Shown here: positions 11,578 to 20,916 of the stretch, piece by piece
How positions within the stretch are numbered: the first letter of the stretch is position 1
Layout: the number at the start of each line of letters is the position of its first letter
The notes under the pieces: generated by a model
What the model was told of the DNA's origin: nothing
Database searches by the model: none
Seen by the model: only the letters and a program-made list of their open reading frames with translations
Position numbers and translations under genes: made by a program
Assembly (NCBI GenBank): GCA_003255025.1
Contig: QANY01011455.1
Span: 248,001 to 312,000 of the forward strand
Reading direction: 5' to 3'
Length of the DNA: 64,000 nucleotides
DNA from: Datisca glomerata
Taxonomy: Eukaryota; Streptophyta; Magnoliopsida; Cucurbitales; Datiscaceae

Positions 11578-12259
11578 TGTAAGGGAGAAAAACTACTCGG
11601 ACTAAGGCCTACTCAATAATATTTTTGAATAAGGCCAAATACTCTCATTCCAAGGGAGGACCCGCATTAAGTCCAAATCGAGGACTCTTTCTTGACTGTG
11701 TTCACCATGATGATCGAGACACCCTCTACGACCAAGGCCACAACTGAGCCAATGGACACGACCTCACCTACGCTTACACTCTAAGGTCACGTGGATGACC
11801 GAAATCCTCTCATACCTAGGATCGCGACTACTCGAGATAGCCGAGATCATTTCTTCATCACAACAAAAATATGATAATCAGTCATACAAGGAAATGATAG
11901 GTACACAACACCTCTATAAGGTAATCTCAAGGGTTTTTAAAGAGGATAAGATGATAACCAAAATATTCTGATTTGGAGAATATTTTCCTTAAATATCTTC
12001 ATTCCTTATCAGATCAAGGAGGAAGATACATTGAATCAGGATGTTTGGCTGATACAAAAAATTATTATAAATATATAATGATCTTCATTTAATGGTAAGC
12101 AATTCTCCACACTGCTAATATTCTTTAAACACTCTACTTATTTGATCGTCAGAGTGTATTAGGTGGGGCACCCCCCGATGCCCGGCCTACTACTTTGGAC
12201 GAATCAATTGCATGGTGATCCTCTCGACAGTCGACGTTGACATATTTTTTACATCAACA
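11578..12259 (+). repeat. 3' LTR of the LARD-like element
   Basis: A 682-bp LTR starting TGTAAGGG and ending ATCAACA, followed by the target duplication ATAAA. It matches 7643-8329 and its continuation after 9113. Confidence 0.82.
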
Positions 12260-12415
12260 ATAAAGAAGCATGAATCAAAGCATTAATCATCTCGACATCA
12301 AGATTAATAACCTAGTATCTCAATCAATTAACCTTTTTGATTCTAAGCATGATAAACCATAAGATTGAGTTTAGTGTTACTTCCATATGCCAAACACGAT
12401 GATGAAGGATATTTA
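12260..12415. repeat. Continuation of the older LTR split by the LARD-like element
   Basis: Joined mentally to 7631-7642 this segment matches 6652-6810 without a gap. The LARD-like element therefore jumped into the first bases of an existing LTR. Similarity to the left copy is lost after about 12415. Confidence 0.5.
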
Positions 12416-14159
12416 GCATCATGTTGATCATCGATCGAATCACCCATGGTAAGAGATTGATGAGCACACCTACTGGTGTATGTCTCAACTCCACAAGCTC
12501 ACACTACACACTATTAATAGCTCTCTCTAGAAGCCACATATCCTTTTAGTGTTTGCCATCAATATACACTTGTGTCATGGGAAGGATTCCAGTCCAATGA
12601 GCTGACCAAAACTTAATAACTAGAATGTAAACATGTACGTCTTGTTGTATTAGGAAAAATAGCTCATCTCATCATGGTCCATACAATATCATATCCATTG
12701 TCATATAATATTATCATCAACTTACACTATATCACATGATATCGAATGAGTTGTGAATAATTATGCCAAGTCCATATAAATATTCCACAGATTTCAATTA
12801 AGGAGTAGTCTAAACAGGCTTCAGATTCATGTCTAAAGAACAAAACACAAACGATTGAGTCAATTTCAAAGAATTGAGCCTCACTCCTATATTCTGACAT
12901 CCTTCATGAACAGGCTTTAGATTCGAGACAAAAAAATAAGTGAAAATTACAGACCACCACTTTAAGTAGTTAATTATGTAAAAATGTCTCCTTACTTTTT
13001 TTTCCCGCACAAATGGCCTTTTTCAGGTAAGTAATCACCTTAATTTTTTTTTTATTGTAGTTTTCTTTTTTTTTTTTGCCCTTGTTTTGCTGGAAGATTA
13101 GTTGAGGTTTCTTTTGCAAAATTCTTTGTCGTGATAGCGTGTGTTGTTTGCCGCCAATCTTAGCTTAAATCTTCAGTTATCTTCCTTGTACTTTTTGTTT
13201 GTCTTCTTCACATGTTTGTGCATCTCCAAAGTTCCTTATTCAGCTTTGATTGATCATCTTTTTTTGTATCTGTTAAAGCTCAGTCTACGAGCTTTATTTT
13301 GTGTTTGTTATCAATTTAAATCTATTTTTGAGTTACATAATTGTTTTATTGTTTAATTGAATTACATTATTGAGTTTTGAGTGATTTTGGTATCTCAGGA
13401 TGGCCTTAAATAGAGAGATTTTGAAAGAGTGAGGGAGTTTTGTAAATGACCTTAGTTCTAAATTATCTTTTTGTTTGGGAGGAGTTAGCCGCAACCTGGG
13501 TTTTCACTATGCTATTAGAGCCATCCTTGAGTCTCTTTCATCGAGTCGTCTATTTGATTATATTCATGTTATAAATCTAAAATGATATATCTTTGCTTCT
13601 TCTGTTGTTTTGAAATTTCACATCTCATTATCATATTTTTTTTAGTTTCATTGTTGTTTTTATGACGATCTGTTTGTATGAAGCTTCGATTTTTAGCTCT
13701 AAAAGATGTTGTTTGGCATCCATTGAAGTTCCTTTTGAGCTTCATTGTTTTTTCTCTATCTTTTTAATTGTTTTTATGGTTTCCTAGCAAGAAATTAGAA
13801 TGAGAAAAGATTTAAATTGTCATAAAAATGAATCTTCATTTTAAGGAGCCACATGATGCCATGTGAAGCCAAGCAACACCATTATATTTTGTTGTCGTTC
13901 AATGTTCTAAAATTTAAGTATAACAGTATTGTTTTTGTTCATTGTTCACTGTTCTAAAGTTTCACTAAAATAGTATTTTCAGGTATATTGAAAGTTCCCA
14001 TTATTTTGTTTTATGATGGTAGATGATATGATATGAATATGTACACATATAAAAAATAAAACATGTATGCTGATTCAACATTTATTGTTTTATTGAATAT
14101 GACTGTAAATGAATTTGGTTTTTTCTTATGCACGAGAACATGTACCTATGAAGGTTGTT
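12416..14159. other. Non-coding spacer with an isolated primer-site-like motif
   Basis: No gene is recognised. A short direct repeat (AACAGGCTTCAGATTC-like at about 12809 and 12908) is present. At about 13514-13526 the bases TGCTATTAGAGCC resemble a plant copia primer-binding site, but no matching LTR pair or gag was found, so I do not call an element. Confidence 0.4.
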
Positions 14160-16310
14160 CTCGATGTTGGTACAACTTTCTTATAAAATTTTGAATTTAA
14201 AGGATGATGGTGATGTTTTATGGTTATTTCCTTTGTAAAGAGTGTTTATTGTGCACTAGTCATTGAGATTGCTCCATCATTAAAAGTTTTATGAGGGCAA
14301 TGTTATTTGTTCTATGGTTAATACTAATTTTTCTTCTTCTTACAATGTACTTGTTGAGCGCCCATCAGACTATCACTTTTTTTAGTATGAAGATGTTGCG
14401 AATGTTCCGATTGATTTTCATGTTAAGGTGAAATTTTGTTTGCTGGTAAGGTAGAATTGAAGAAAGTAATACAAGTTGTTGTGCTAAAAAATAATTTTCA
14501 ATTTAAGATAAAGAAGTCAAATAGTGAACGGTTTGTTTTCATATATGTTGACGGCTCTTGTTGTTGGTATTTGTGTGCATCAAAGTATATGCATAGTGAT
14601 TTGTGGTTGGTGAGGAGTTATATTAGTCAATATTCTTGTTCATTAGATATTATATAAAATGACCATAGGCATGTTAGTGTTGTCATGATTAGCAAGTGTT
14701 TGAAGGAAAACTACAAGGTTGTTTACTTGTAAAAGAGTCATCCAAAGGGGATTGTAGACTACATGCGTGCCAAACATGGTATTCATGTTAGCTATCATAA
14801 AGTTTTAAGGGTAGAAAGAAGACATTATGGATTTTATTTTGGGATCTCCAAAAGAATCATACGTTGTTATTCCTTCAATGCAGCTTTGCATGAAACAAAC
14901 TCATCTACGATTATGTTCCTGATTGATCAATAAATTTATTACTGTTAGTATAAAGTTTAGTTAAAAAACACACACACACACACATATTATGTTGTTGGTT
15001 TTGAACTGTTATGTTGTGGATTGTATGGAAGATCCAAGTATTATTTTACGTCTACTGAGACGTCCTAGATGAGTAAAGACACTATAGACCCATTATATCA
15101 GTTGATGGTACGATTTTAAAGGCCAAGTATGTGGCATTTTGTTATCTGCTTATCTTTTAGATGGTAATAGTCAAATCTTCCCACTAGCATTATTCTTTAT
15201 AGTTGATTCTGAGAATGATGATTCATGTGAATAGTTCATGCGCAAGTTACATTTCTATATTGGAGATGTTGATAATTTAGTTATTGGGTTCGATCGACAC
15301 CAAGGCTGCTAGTATGTATTTTTTATTGCCTCTTATGGAGCATGCATGTACCCTCCATGTCAGAACTTGAAGACAAGATTTAGGTTGCCGAATAAAATTA
15401 ATCTCATTATTGTATACATGTGTTAAGACTTCTCTTATGACTAACTTTGAGCATCACATGTGAAGTTTGGATAAGATTTCTCTATGAATTTGTTCGTATT
15501 TAGAGAATGTTGGATTTGATAGATGTGCTTAGGCATATTTTACTAATAAACACTATAACATGGTGACCTTTAACATCTATGAAAGTATTAATAATATGTT
15601 AGTTGAAGCATGAGAACTTTCTATTATAAGATTACTGGAATTTATATAACAACTATGTTTGAGAGGGTTTTACGAATGTAGGATGGAACCATCTTTTATG
15701 AAAATGAAGCTTACAACGTGGGTCGAGGATCATTTTAGGGATGAACACATAGTTGCTCGAACTATCTGGGTATGTGTTATATACTTTAAATTTAATTTTT
15801 GTATGGTTATATTAATATGTTGATTACTTGCAATATTGGTTAATGATTTTTTAGGTTGGTTCATTTGACGTTGATGAGTTCCACACTAGTCATGGCAGTT
15901 TTGTGTATGATTTGAACCTGGATAGTCAGACATGTCCATGCCAGAGGTGGGAGTTAGATCATATACCATGTGCACATGCTTGTGCTATCTTTTACAATCA
16001 GAACATGAGTTTGTATTCAGTTAGTGATTGATTTTCGTGTACTAAATACGCTTCAACCTATAGAGGTGCCATTCACCAATTAGGTAATTGGAGTATGTAA
16101 CTGTTCAAGAATAAGTCAAAGTAAAGATATCCTCTTCAGATGTAAGACATGGAGCTGAGAGACTGAGAAGCAACATATTTCGTCTATATGTAAAAATGGA
16201 CGAAGTGTGAAGTATGATCGTTATGGTCAAGTTGGTCATAACCAAAAATTGTGCAAGAATCCAATTCGTATTCCCTCATTTAGGAAGAACAAAACGACAA
16301 AACATTGATG
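14160..16310 (+). pseudogene. MULE (Mutator-like) transposase pseudogene
   Basis: All domains of a plant MuDR-type transposase appear in order on the plus strand but in shifting frames. The N-terminal DNA-binding domain is at 14436-14657: ELKKVIQVVVLKNNFQFKIK, then a DGSCCWYLCASK run (the C-x-W pocket) and RSYISQYSCSLDI. Next is the linker with DYMRAKHGIHVSYHK near 14755-14805. The start of the MULE catalytic domain is near 15100 (SVDGTILKAKY, holding the first catalytic D), followed by NSQIFPLALFFIVDSENDDS-like readings. A SWIM zinc finger lies at about 15930-15990 (CPCQRWELDHIPCAHACA). A CCHC-like tail lies at about 16210-16255 (RYGQVGHNQKLC). A GT-AG intron at 15770-15854 separates TIW from VGSFDVDEF. 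Stops and frameshifts are frequent, so it is dead. Terminal inverted repeats were not found. Confidence 0.88.
14968..14984. repeat. (CA)n microsatellite
   Basis: About eight CA dinucleotides inside the MULE pseudogene. It coincides with a loss of transposase reading and may mark slippage after the gene died. Confidence 0.85.
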
Positions 16311-16377
16311 CAACATTTGACATTGTCATTGTTATTTTATTGGGTAGTAATTTAAATTGAGTTCTTATTTTATTTAT

Positions 16378-16816
16378 GTGTTAAATCTAATTCATACCCC
16401 TAAAGTTTGAGCCGTTAACAATTCATACACCTAAAGTTTGACCAGTTAGCAATTCATACCCCTAAACTTTTCTTTAGCATCAAATACCCTTAATGTATAT
16501 ACACTAGCCATTTACACCCCTAATAACTAACATATGTTATAAACTAACATAAAAATATTTTTATATTTTATTTCACTCAAAACTTGCAACTAACTTCCTC
16601 TTTTACATGACAAATACATTGCTCATTTCAAATTTTAACATAATTTGCAGTCTCCCACAACCTCTTGATTCGAACATGAATGTTTTGGTTAAAATGAATT
16701 ATACACTAAAGAATGATAGAATCAACTAGAACTGATTAGGTTAATTCATGAGAGAGAGAGAAAATTTGTATACTATCAATCTATCATTCCCTTGGGGTAT
16801 GAATTGGATTTATCCC
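16378..16816. mobile_element. MULE-type MITE with 9-bp target duplication
   Basis: A 439-bp element bounded by the perfect 9-bp repeat TTTATTTAT (16369-16377 and 16817-16825). It begins GTGTTAAATCTAATTCATACC and ends in the near-complement GGTATGAATTGGATTTATCCC; the 23-bp terminal inverted repeats agree at about 19 positions. The 9-bp duplication is typical of Mutator-like elements. The interior has three tandem copies of a unit of about 31 bp (AATTCATACCCCTAAAGTTT) at the left end and no coding capacity. Confidence 0.78.
16389..16475. repeat. Three tandem copies of a ~31-bp unit in the MITE
   Basis: Three copies of a unit starting AATTCATACCCCTAAA follow each other, the first overlapping the left terminal inverted repeat. 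The MITE end therefore seems to have been partly triplicated. Confidence 0.75.
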
Positions 16817-16825
16817 TTTATTTAT

Positions 16826-17369
16826 CTATGAATATCGTTGACTATAAACTATTTTAAGATGATATTTTGTATAGACCAATGTTATGCATTGATATTGGAC
16901 TGGTTTTTAAAATTTGGATTTATGATTTTTTTTATATTATTATTTTTCTGTTTTTATTCTGTGTACTATTTCCATTCCAGTTAGTTTGTGTTTCATTTAT
17001 TCACATGGTATTTTGGATTGTACAATGTGTTTGACAATGTCATGAATGAATTGAAAGGATGTTCCCCTATGTTTGTTAGGATTGTGCCTTAAAAAGTACA
17101 AAAATTCTATCGTATTTATCAAGACATGTAAGTCTAATTAAAAGGAAATAATTTATTCTTATATTATGTACAATGCATTCTTGTAAAAAATTCACAAGCA
17201 TAATAGTACTTGATTTTTCGGTCCTATGAAATTAGCTCTTAAGGATAATGTATTTTACAAAGAGTTCTTTGTGACTTGAAAAATAATTATTATTTGTAGT
17301 CTAGTGAACTTGGATGCTTTACTAAGATAAATTATAGTACATCAACTCTATTATGTAGAGTGACTTATC
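16826..17369. other. Non-coding; possible truncated LTR from 17077
   Basis: No coding sequence. From about 17077 the bases TGTTAGGATTGTGCC look like a plant LTR start, and the Athila pol begins abruptly near 17370. An LTR fragment truncating Athila is possible, but no second copy is present in the window. Confidence 0.3.
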
Positions 17370-18620
17370 GTGGTCACTAGGTTGAATAAAACCACTAGAA
17401 AAGACCACTTTCCCCTACCTTTCATTGATAAGATGCTTGATAGATTGGTTGGCAAGGAGTATTATTCCTTCCTAGATTGTTACTCAGGGTACAATCAAAA
17501 TACCATAGCTTCAGGGGACCAAGAAAAGACTACATTCACATGCCCTTATGGAATATTTACCTTTAGAAGAATTCCTTTTGGCCTATGCAATGCTCCAACA
17601 ACCTTCCAAAGGTGCATGATGGTCATCTTCACAGGTATGGTGAAGCAAACTTTAGAAGTATTTATGGATGATTTTACTATTTTTAGATATTCATACTTAA
17701 AATACTTGTCTAATCTTGAGAAAGTACTTGAAAGATGTGAGGAGATCAATTTAGTCTTAAACTGGGAAAAATGACACTTCATGGTTCATGAAGGTATAAT
17801 CTTAGGGCATAGAGTTTCATTAAAAGGAATAGAAGTGGATAAAGGTAAAATTGAAGTCATTGATAAGCTCCCTGCCCCTCGAAAGCTTGATGCAAATAAA
17901 GGAATTTTTGTTCTATGTCTCCAAGATATATATCCTTATTTAATTAGAAGTTTCTTAGGGCATGTAGGTTTTTATAGAAGATTCATAAAGGATTTTTCCA
18001 AAATTTCAAAACCCTTATGCATGCTCTTAGAGAATAATAGAACTTTTATTTTACTAATGAATACATGAATGCTCTTTTTGAGCTTAAGGAAGCTTTAGTT
18101 ACAACACCTATTATAATAGCACGTGATTGGGAGCTACCATTCGAGCTCATGTGCGACGCCAATGATTATGCTGTGAGAGCAGAGCTAGGACAAAGGAAAG
18201 GTAAAGTTTTCCATTTCATTTACTATGCAAGTAGAACTCTATCTGAGGCTCAATTGAATTACACTACTACTGAGAAAGAACTCTTGGCTGTTATTTTTGC
18301 ATTTGATAAATTTAGAGCATATATAACTGGTGAAAAAGTAAATATTTTCATTGATCATTCTGCTATTAATATCTAATCTCTACAAAGGATGCCAAACCTC
18401 ATCTTATTAGGTGGATCTTGCTATTACAAGAGTTTGACATAGAGACTAAAGATAAGAAGGGAACTAAAAACCAGGTAGCAGGCCACCTATCTAGGTTGGA
18501 AACTGGAGAGAATGCCGTAGCAGGATCAACTATAGCAGAAACCTTCCCTGATGAGCAGTTGGTGGTGGTTTCAACAGTAAAAAGATCCTTGGTATGCTGA
18601 CATAGCCATCTACCTGGCAA
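17370..18620 (+). pseudogene. Athila reverse transcriptase and RNase H (broken)
   Basis: The reading starts inside RT at LNKTTRKDHFPLPFIDKML. It continues through YYSFLDCYSGYNQ, YGIFTFRRIPFGLCNAPTTF and the catalytic EVFMDDFTIF, with both aspartates kept. A single TGA after NWEK (17772-17774) interrupts it, and the next frame (17781-18068) continues through LGHRVSLKGIEVDKGKIEVI to GHVGFYRRFIKDFSKISKPL, with a small filler of about 14 codons at 17888-17945. RNase H follows at 18065-18376 (ELMCDANDYAVRAELGQRKG, then TTTEKELLAVIFAFDKFRAY and FIDHSAI). After a frameshift, [15 protein letters not shown]...HLSRLE ends the domain at about 18510. This matches Athila in order and wording. Confidence 0.9.
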
Positions 18621-18729
18621 GTCGAGTTCTTCCTCTAGAACTGGATTCACAAGGATGCAAGAGGTTCTTCTAGCAAGGAAAAGCTATTATTGGGATGATT
18701 CATACCTTTAAAAGTAATACCCTAATCAA

Positions 18730-19035
18730 ATGTTTAGGAGGTGTGTCCCTGAGGAAGAGATCCATAACATATTGTTGTAGTGCCATTCCTTGCCCTATGG
18801 AGGACACTTTAGAGGGATAAGAACAACTGCTAAGGTGATTTAGTGCATGTATTTTTGGCCCTCACTCTTTAAAGATGCTCATAAGATTGCTAAAAAGTGT
18901 GATAGATATCAAAGATAGGAAATATATCTCAGAGATAGGAAATGTGTCTCAACAACATTTTAGAGGTTGAGTTTTTTTATGTTGGGGTATAGACTTTATG
19001 GGGCCCTTTCCTCCATCATTTGTAAATCTTTATAT
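18730..19035 (+). pseudogene. Athila integrase, N-terminal part before the CACTA insertion
   Basis: Plus-strand readings give CVPEEEIHNILL, the CHSLPYGGHFRG zinc-binding histidine region, YFWPSLFKDAHKIAKKCD and then a degenerate cysteine. A 20-bp stretch (AGATAGGAAATATATCTC and its variant) is duplicated at about 18913-18950. The reading reaches the start of the catalytic core and is cut at 19035 by the CACTA element. It resumes at 23192-23195 in the same phase after allowing for one TAT copy. Confidence 0.82.
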
Positions 19036-19459
19036 CATTACAAGAAATATAACATTCTATAAGAATGAAATACAAGAGTTTTAGTCTACTCTTGTTAAAA
19101 ATAAGAAACAACAATAGAATTAAAAATCAAGTAAAATTTATTCTTATCAAAAGTAAAGAAAGGCGACACTTAAAATTAGAAATGACATAAAATTTAAAAC
19201 ACGGGGCTTAAAACTAGTTGCTCTTTTTTTCAACATGACCCTTCTTTTCTCAATCTCTCTTTCATTATAAGACAATGAGTTAGGGTTCTCGAAAGTGGGC
19301 GAATGGCGTTTAGAGTTTTCTCGAAGAGATTTGCCTGAGAAATCGCTTGTGGGTTCGCGGAGCTTAAAATTGAAGAGAGGCACTCGATTACACCCAAACC
19401 CTTCCCTCTTCAATTTTCTCTTTTGATTTCTTCTCAAGATGCTCCGCCAAGCCTACATG

Positions 19460-19720
19460 CTCTCTCTATCACCTCTCTCTCTGTCCCTCTCTCCCTATCG
19501 ATACATATCTCTCTTTCTATTAGCTTCTCCATCCATCTCTCTCAAAAAATGAGACAAAAGAACTAGGGTCAGGTTGGTTCACTAAAAAAGAAAACATCCC
19601 CCAACATCTCTCAGTACAATAGCTTCATTTCATAGGCAGCTCTCTCCCTCTCTCAATATCACCAACGAGCTTTTTTTGAAGCTCACTTTGATTCTCAACT
19701 CAGAACCAGAGGTAAGGGTT
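19460..19720 (+). other. Pyrimidine-rich leader-like tract in the first CACTA element
   Basis: CT-repeat sequence (CTCTCTCTCTGTCCCTCTCTCC-like) runs to about 19650. It is followed by AACCAGAGGTAAGGGTTT near 19702-19720, which resembles a 5' non-coding exon ending in a GT splice donor. It resembles a plant promoter/5' UTR captured from a host gene. Transcription is not shown by the sequence. Confidence 0.4.
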
Positions 19721-20793
19721 TAATTCTCAAATTCATATATGGTTTTAGTGATTTTTTTCCTTATTCTGTGTTTTTTAAGTTTTCCTGAGTCGATTAGGGT
19801 CTGTGTTCCCAATTTATGGGAATGGATTTACTTAGATCCAGAACCAAATCTAGCCTCATACGTTCGTAACTCAGAATCAGACCTAGCCTCATGCGTTTGT
19901 TAGAGATCGAAGAAAGGAGCTAGAGATGATAAAGTCAAATATTCTGAAGAATAAATTGGCCTTTCTGCTGTTGCTACAAGCTTTATTTGATTATGCTGGT
20001 TACTTAGTTTGTTTATTGTTTGCATTGGGTTTTTGATAACACACAAATTAGTTTCCTACTTTTTTTGGTAATAGGATTCATTTAAGTTGGTGATGACACA
20101 CAAATAAGGTTCTTATGAAATTTTTTGATAGGTCATAGCTGGATTGTGGGTTCTGTGTTATACGAGAAGTTTGAGAACCAGGTGGATTCAATTCTTGAGA
20201 AGAGAGACAATTTACTGATAGGTCATAGTTGATGTAGAATTTAAAGAGGGGAGAGGTCTATGTATGGTTCCATAACTGGCCATGAGAAGTATTGGGTAAG
20301 AGTTTTGGAAAATTAGAGAAGAGAGACAATACTCTTTTACTGGAATTATTGATATTGTTGATGCAAAATTTTGAGGTTTTAAATGTTGGGGTATGCAGAA
20401 AAATATAGAACGTCTGCTTCGAGGAAGCTTAGAATGACTTAGTCAATGGTCTCATAGCCAGTAAAAATAAGAAAAGGAAAGAAGAATTAAAAAGTTTAAT
20501 TGACTTTCTACTTTTGCAAGTCAAGTGTGGATAATTCAAACTCAAGCAAACTAGTCAGTAACGCTCTATCCCAAATGAAGATTTATCATGCATTTGCTAT
20601 TCTACAGCTCCACTATTCTTGGTGGTAATGGAAAATATAACATGCTTGCTGTTGAGAATTGAGTAAGAGCTTGCTGTTGCATTGACATATAAACAGAAAT
20701 GCGTGTTTGCGTGTGTCTTGTATTTTTACTTAAGTGTAGTTTGAACAAATAATACATTTTCTTACCAAAAAAAAGTTGGAACCAATTGTTATT

Positions 20794-20916
20794 GGTGGAC
20801 AGTAGGACAACCTTATAGGAATGTTCGACTTAAAGCAGGTCCCTGCAGTTTGTGTTAGCCTTGGAATTGAGAGGGTTTTTGTTATTATGGAATATAACTT
20901 AAAAGACCAAAACCAG
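20794..20916 (+). pseudogene. Captured exon of a cytosolic-type histidyl-tRNA synthetase
   Basis: In one plus-strand frame the exon reads GGQ-stop-DNLIGMF, then DLKQVPAVCVSLGIERVF and VIMEYNLKDQNQ, followed at once by a GT donor (GTCAGT, 20917). Plant cytosolic histidyl-tRNA synthetases have GGRYDNLIGMF followed by a KQVPAVGVSLGIERVF segment here, which is the class II motif 3 region contacting ATP. The R and Y of GGRYD are replaced (Q, stop), and one glycine of the GVSLG turn is C. No neighbouring exon of the same gene was recognised, so this is a fragment and not a working gene. It lies on the same strand as the CT-rich tract upstream. Confidence 0.82.

Larger units (their letters stand above)
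7643..12259 (+). mobile_element. Non-coding LTR retrotransposon (LARD-like) with tandem arrays
   Basis: Two long LTRs starting TGTAGATG (7643) and TGTAAGGG (11578) bound an element flanked by 5-bp duplications ATAAA (7638-7642 and 12260-12264). A purine-rich tract, GAGAAATGGGGGCAAAC, lies directly before the right LTR, so the element is on the plus strand. The interior (about 9132-11577) has no gag or pol that I can recognise. It holds a 131-132-bp tandem array and a second short-period array. Such elements must be moved by proteins from another copy. A separate 0.78-kb insert (8330-9112) sits inside the 5' LTR. A few readings near 10640-11030 vaguely resemble a Tat-type protease but are too broken to call. 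Confidence 0.82.

Noticed and set aside
13514..13526. TGCTATTAGAGCC resembling a copia primer-binding site
   Set aside because: No LTR pair, gag or target duplication around it; single short motif.
17077..17369. TGTTAGGATTGTGCC as a possible LTR start truncating Athila
   Set aside because: Only one copy in the window and no defined right end, so not called as an element.
19147..19437. 96-codon minus-strand open frame in the first CACTA element
   Set aside because: Opposite to the leader and captured exon, no domain, and composed of the complement of CT-rich sequence.
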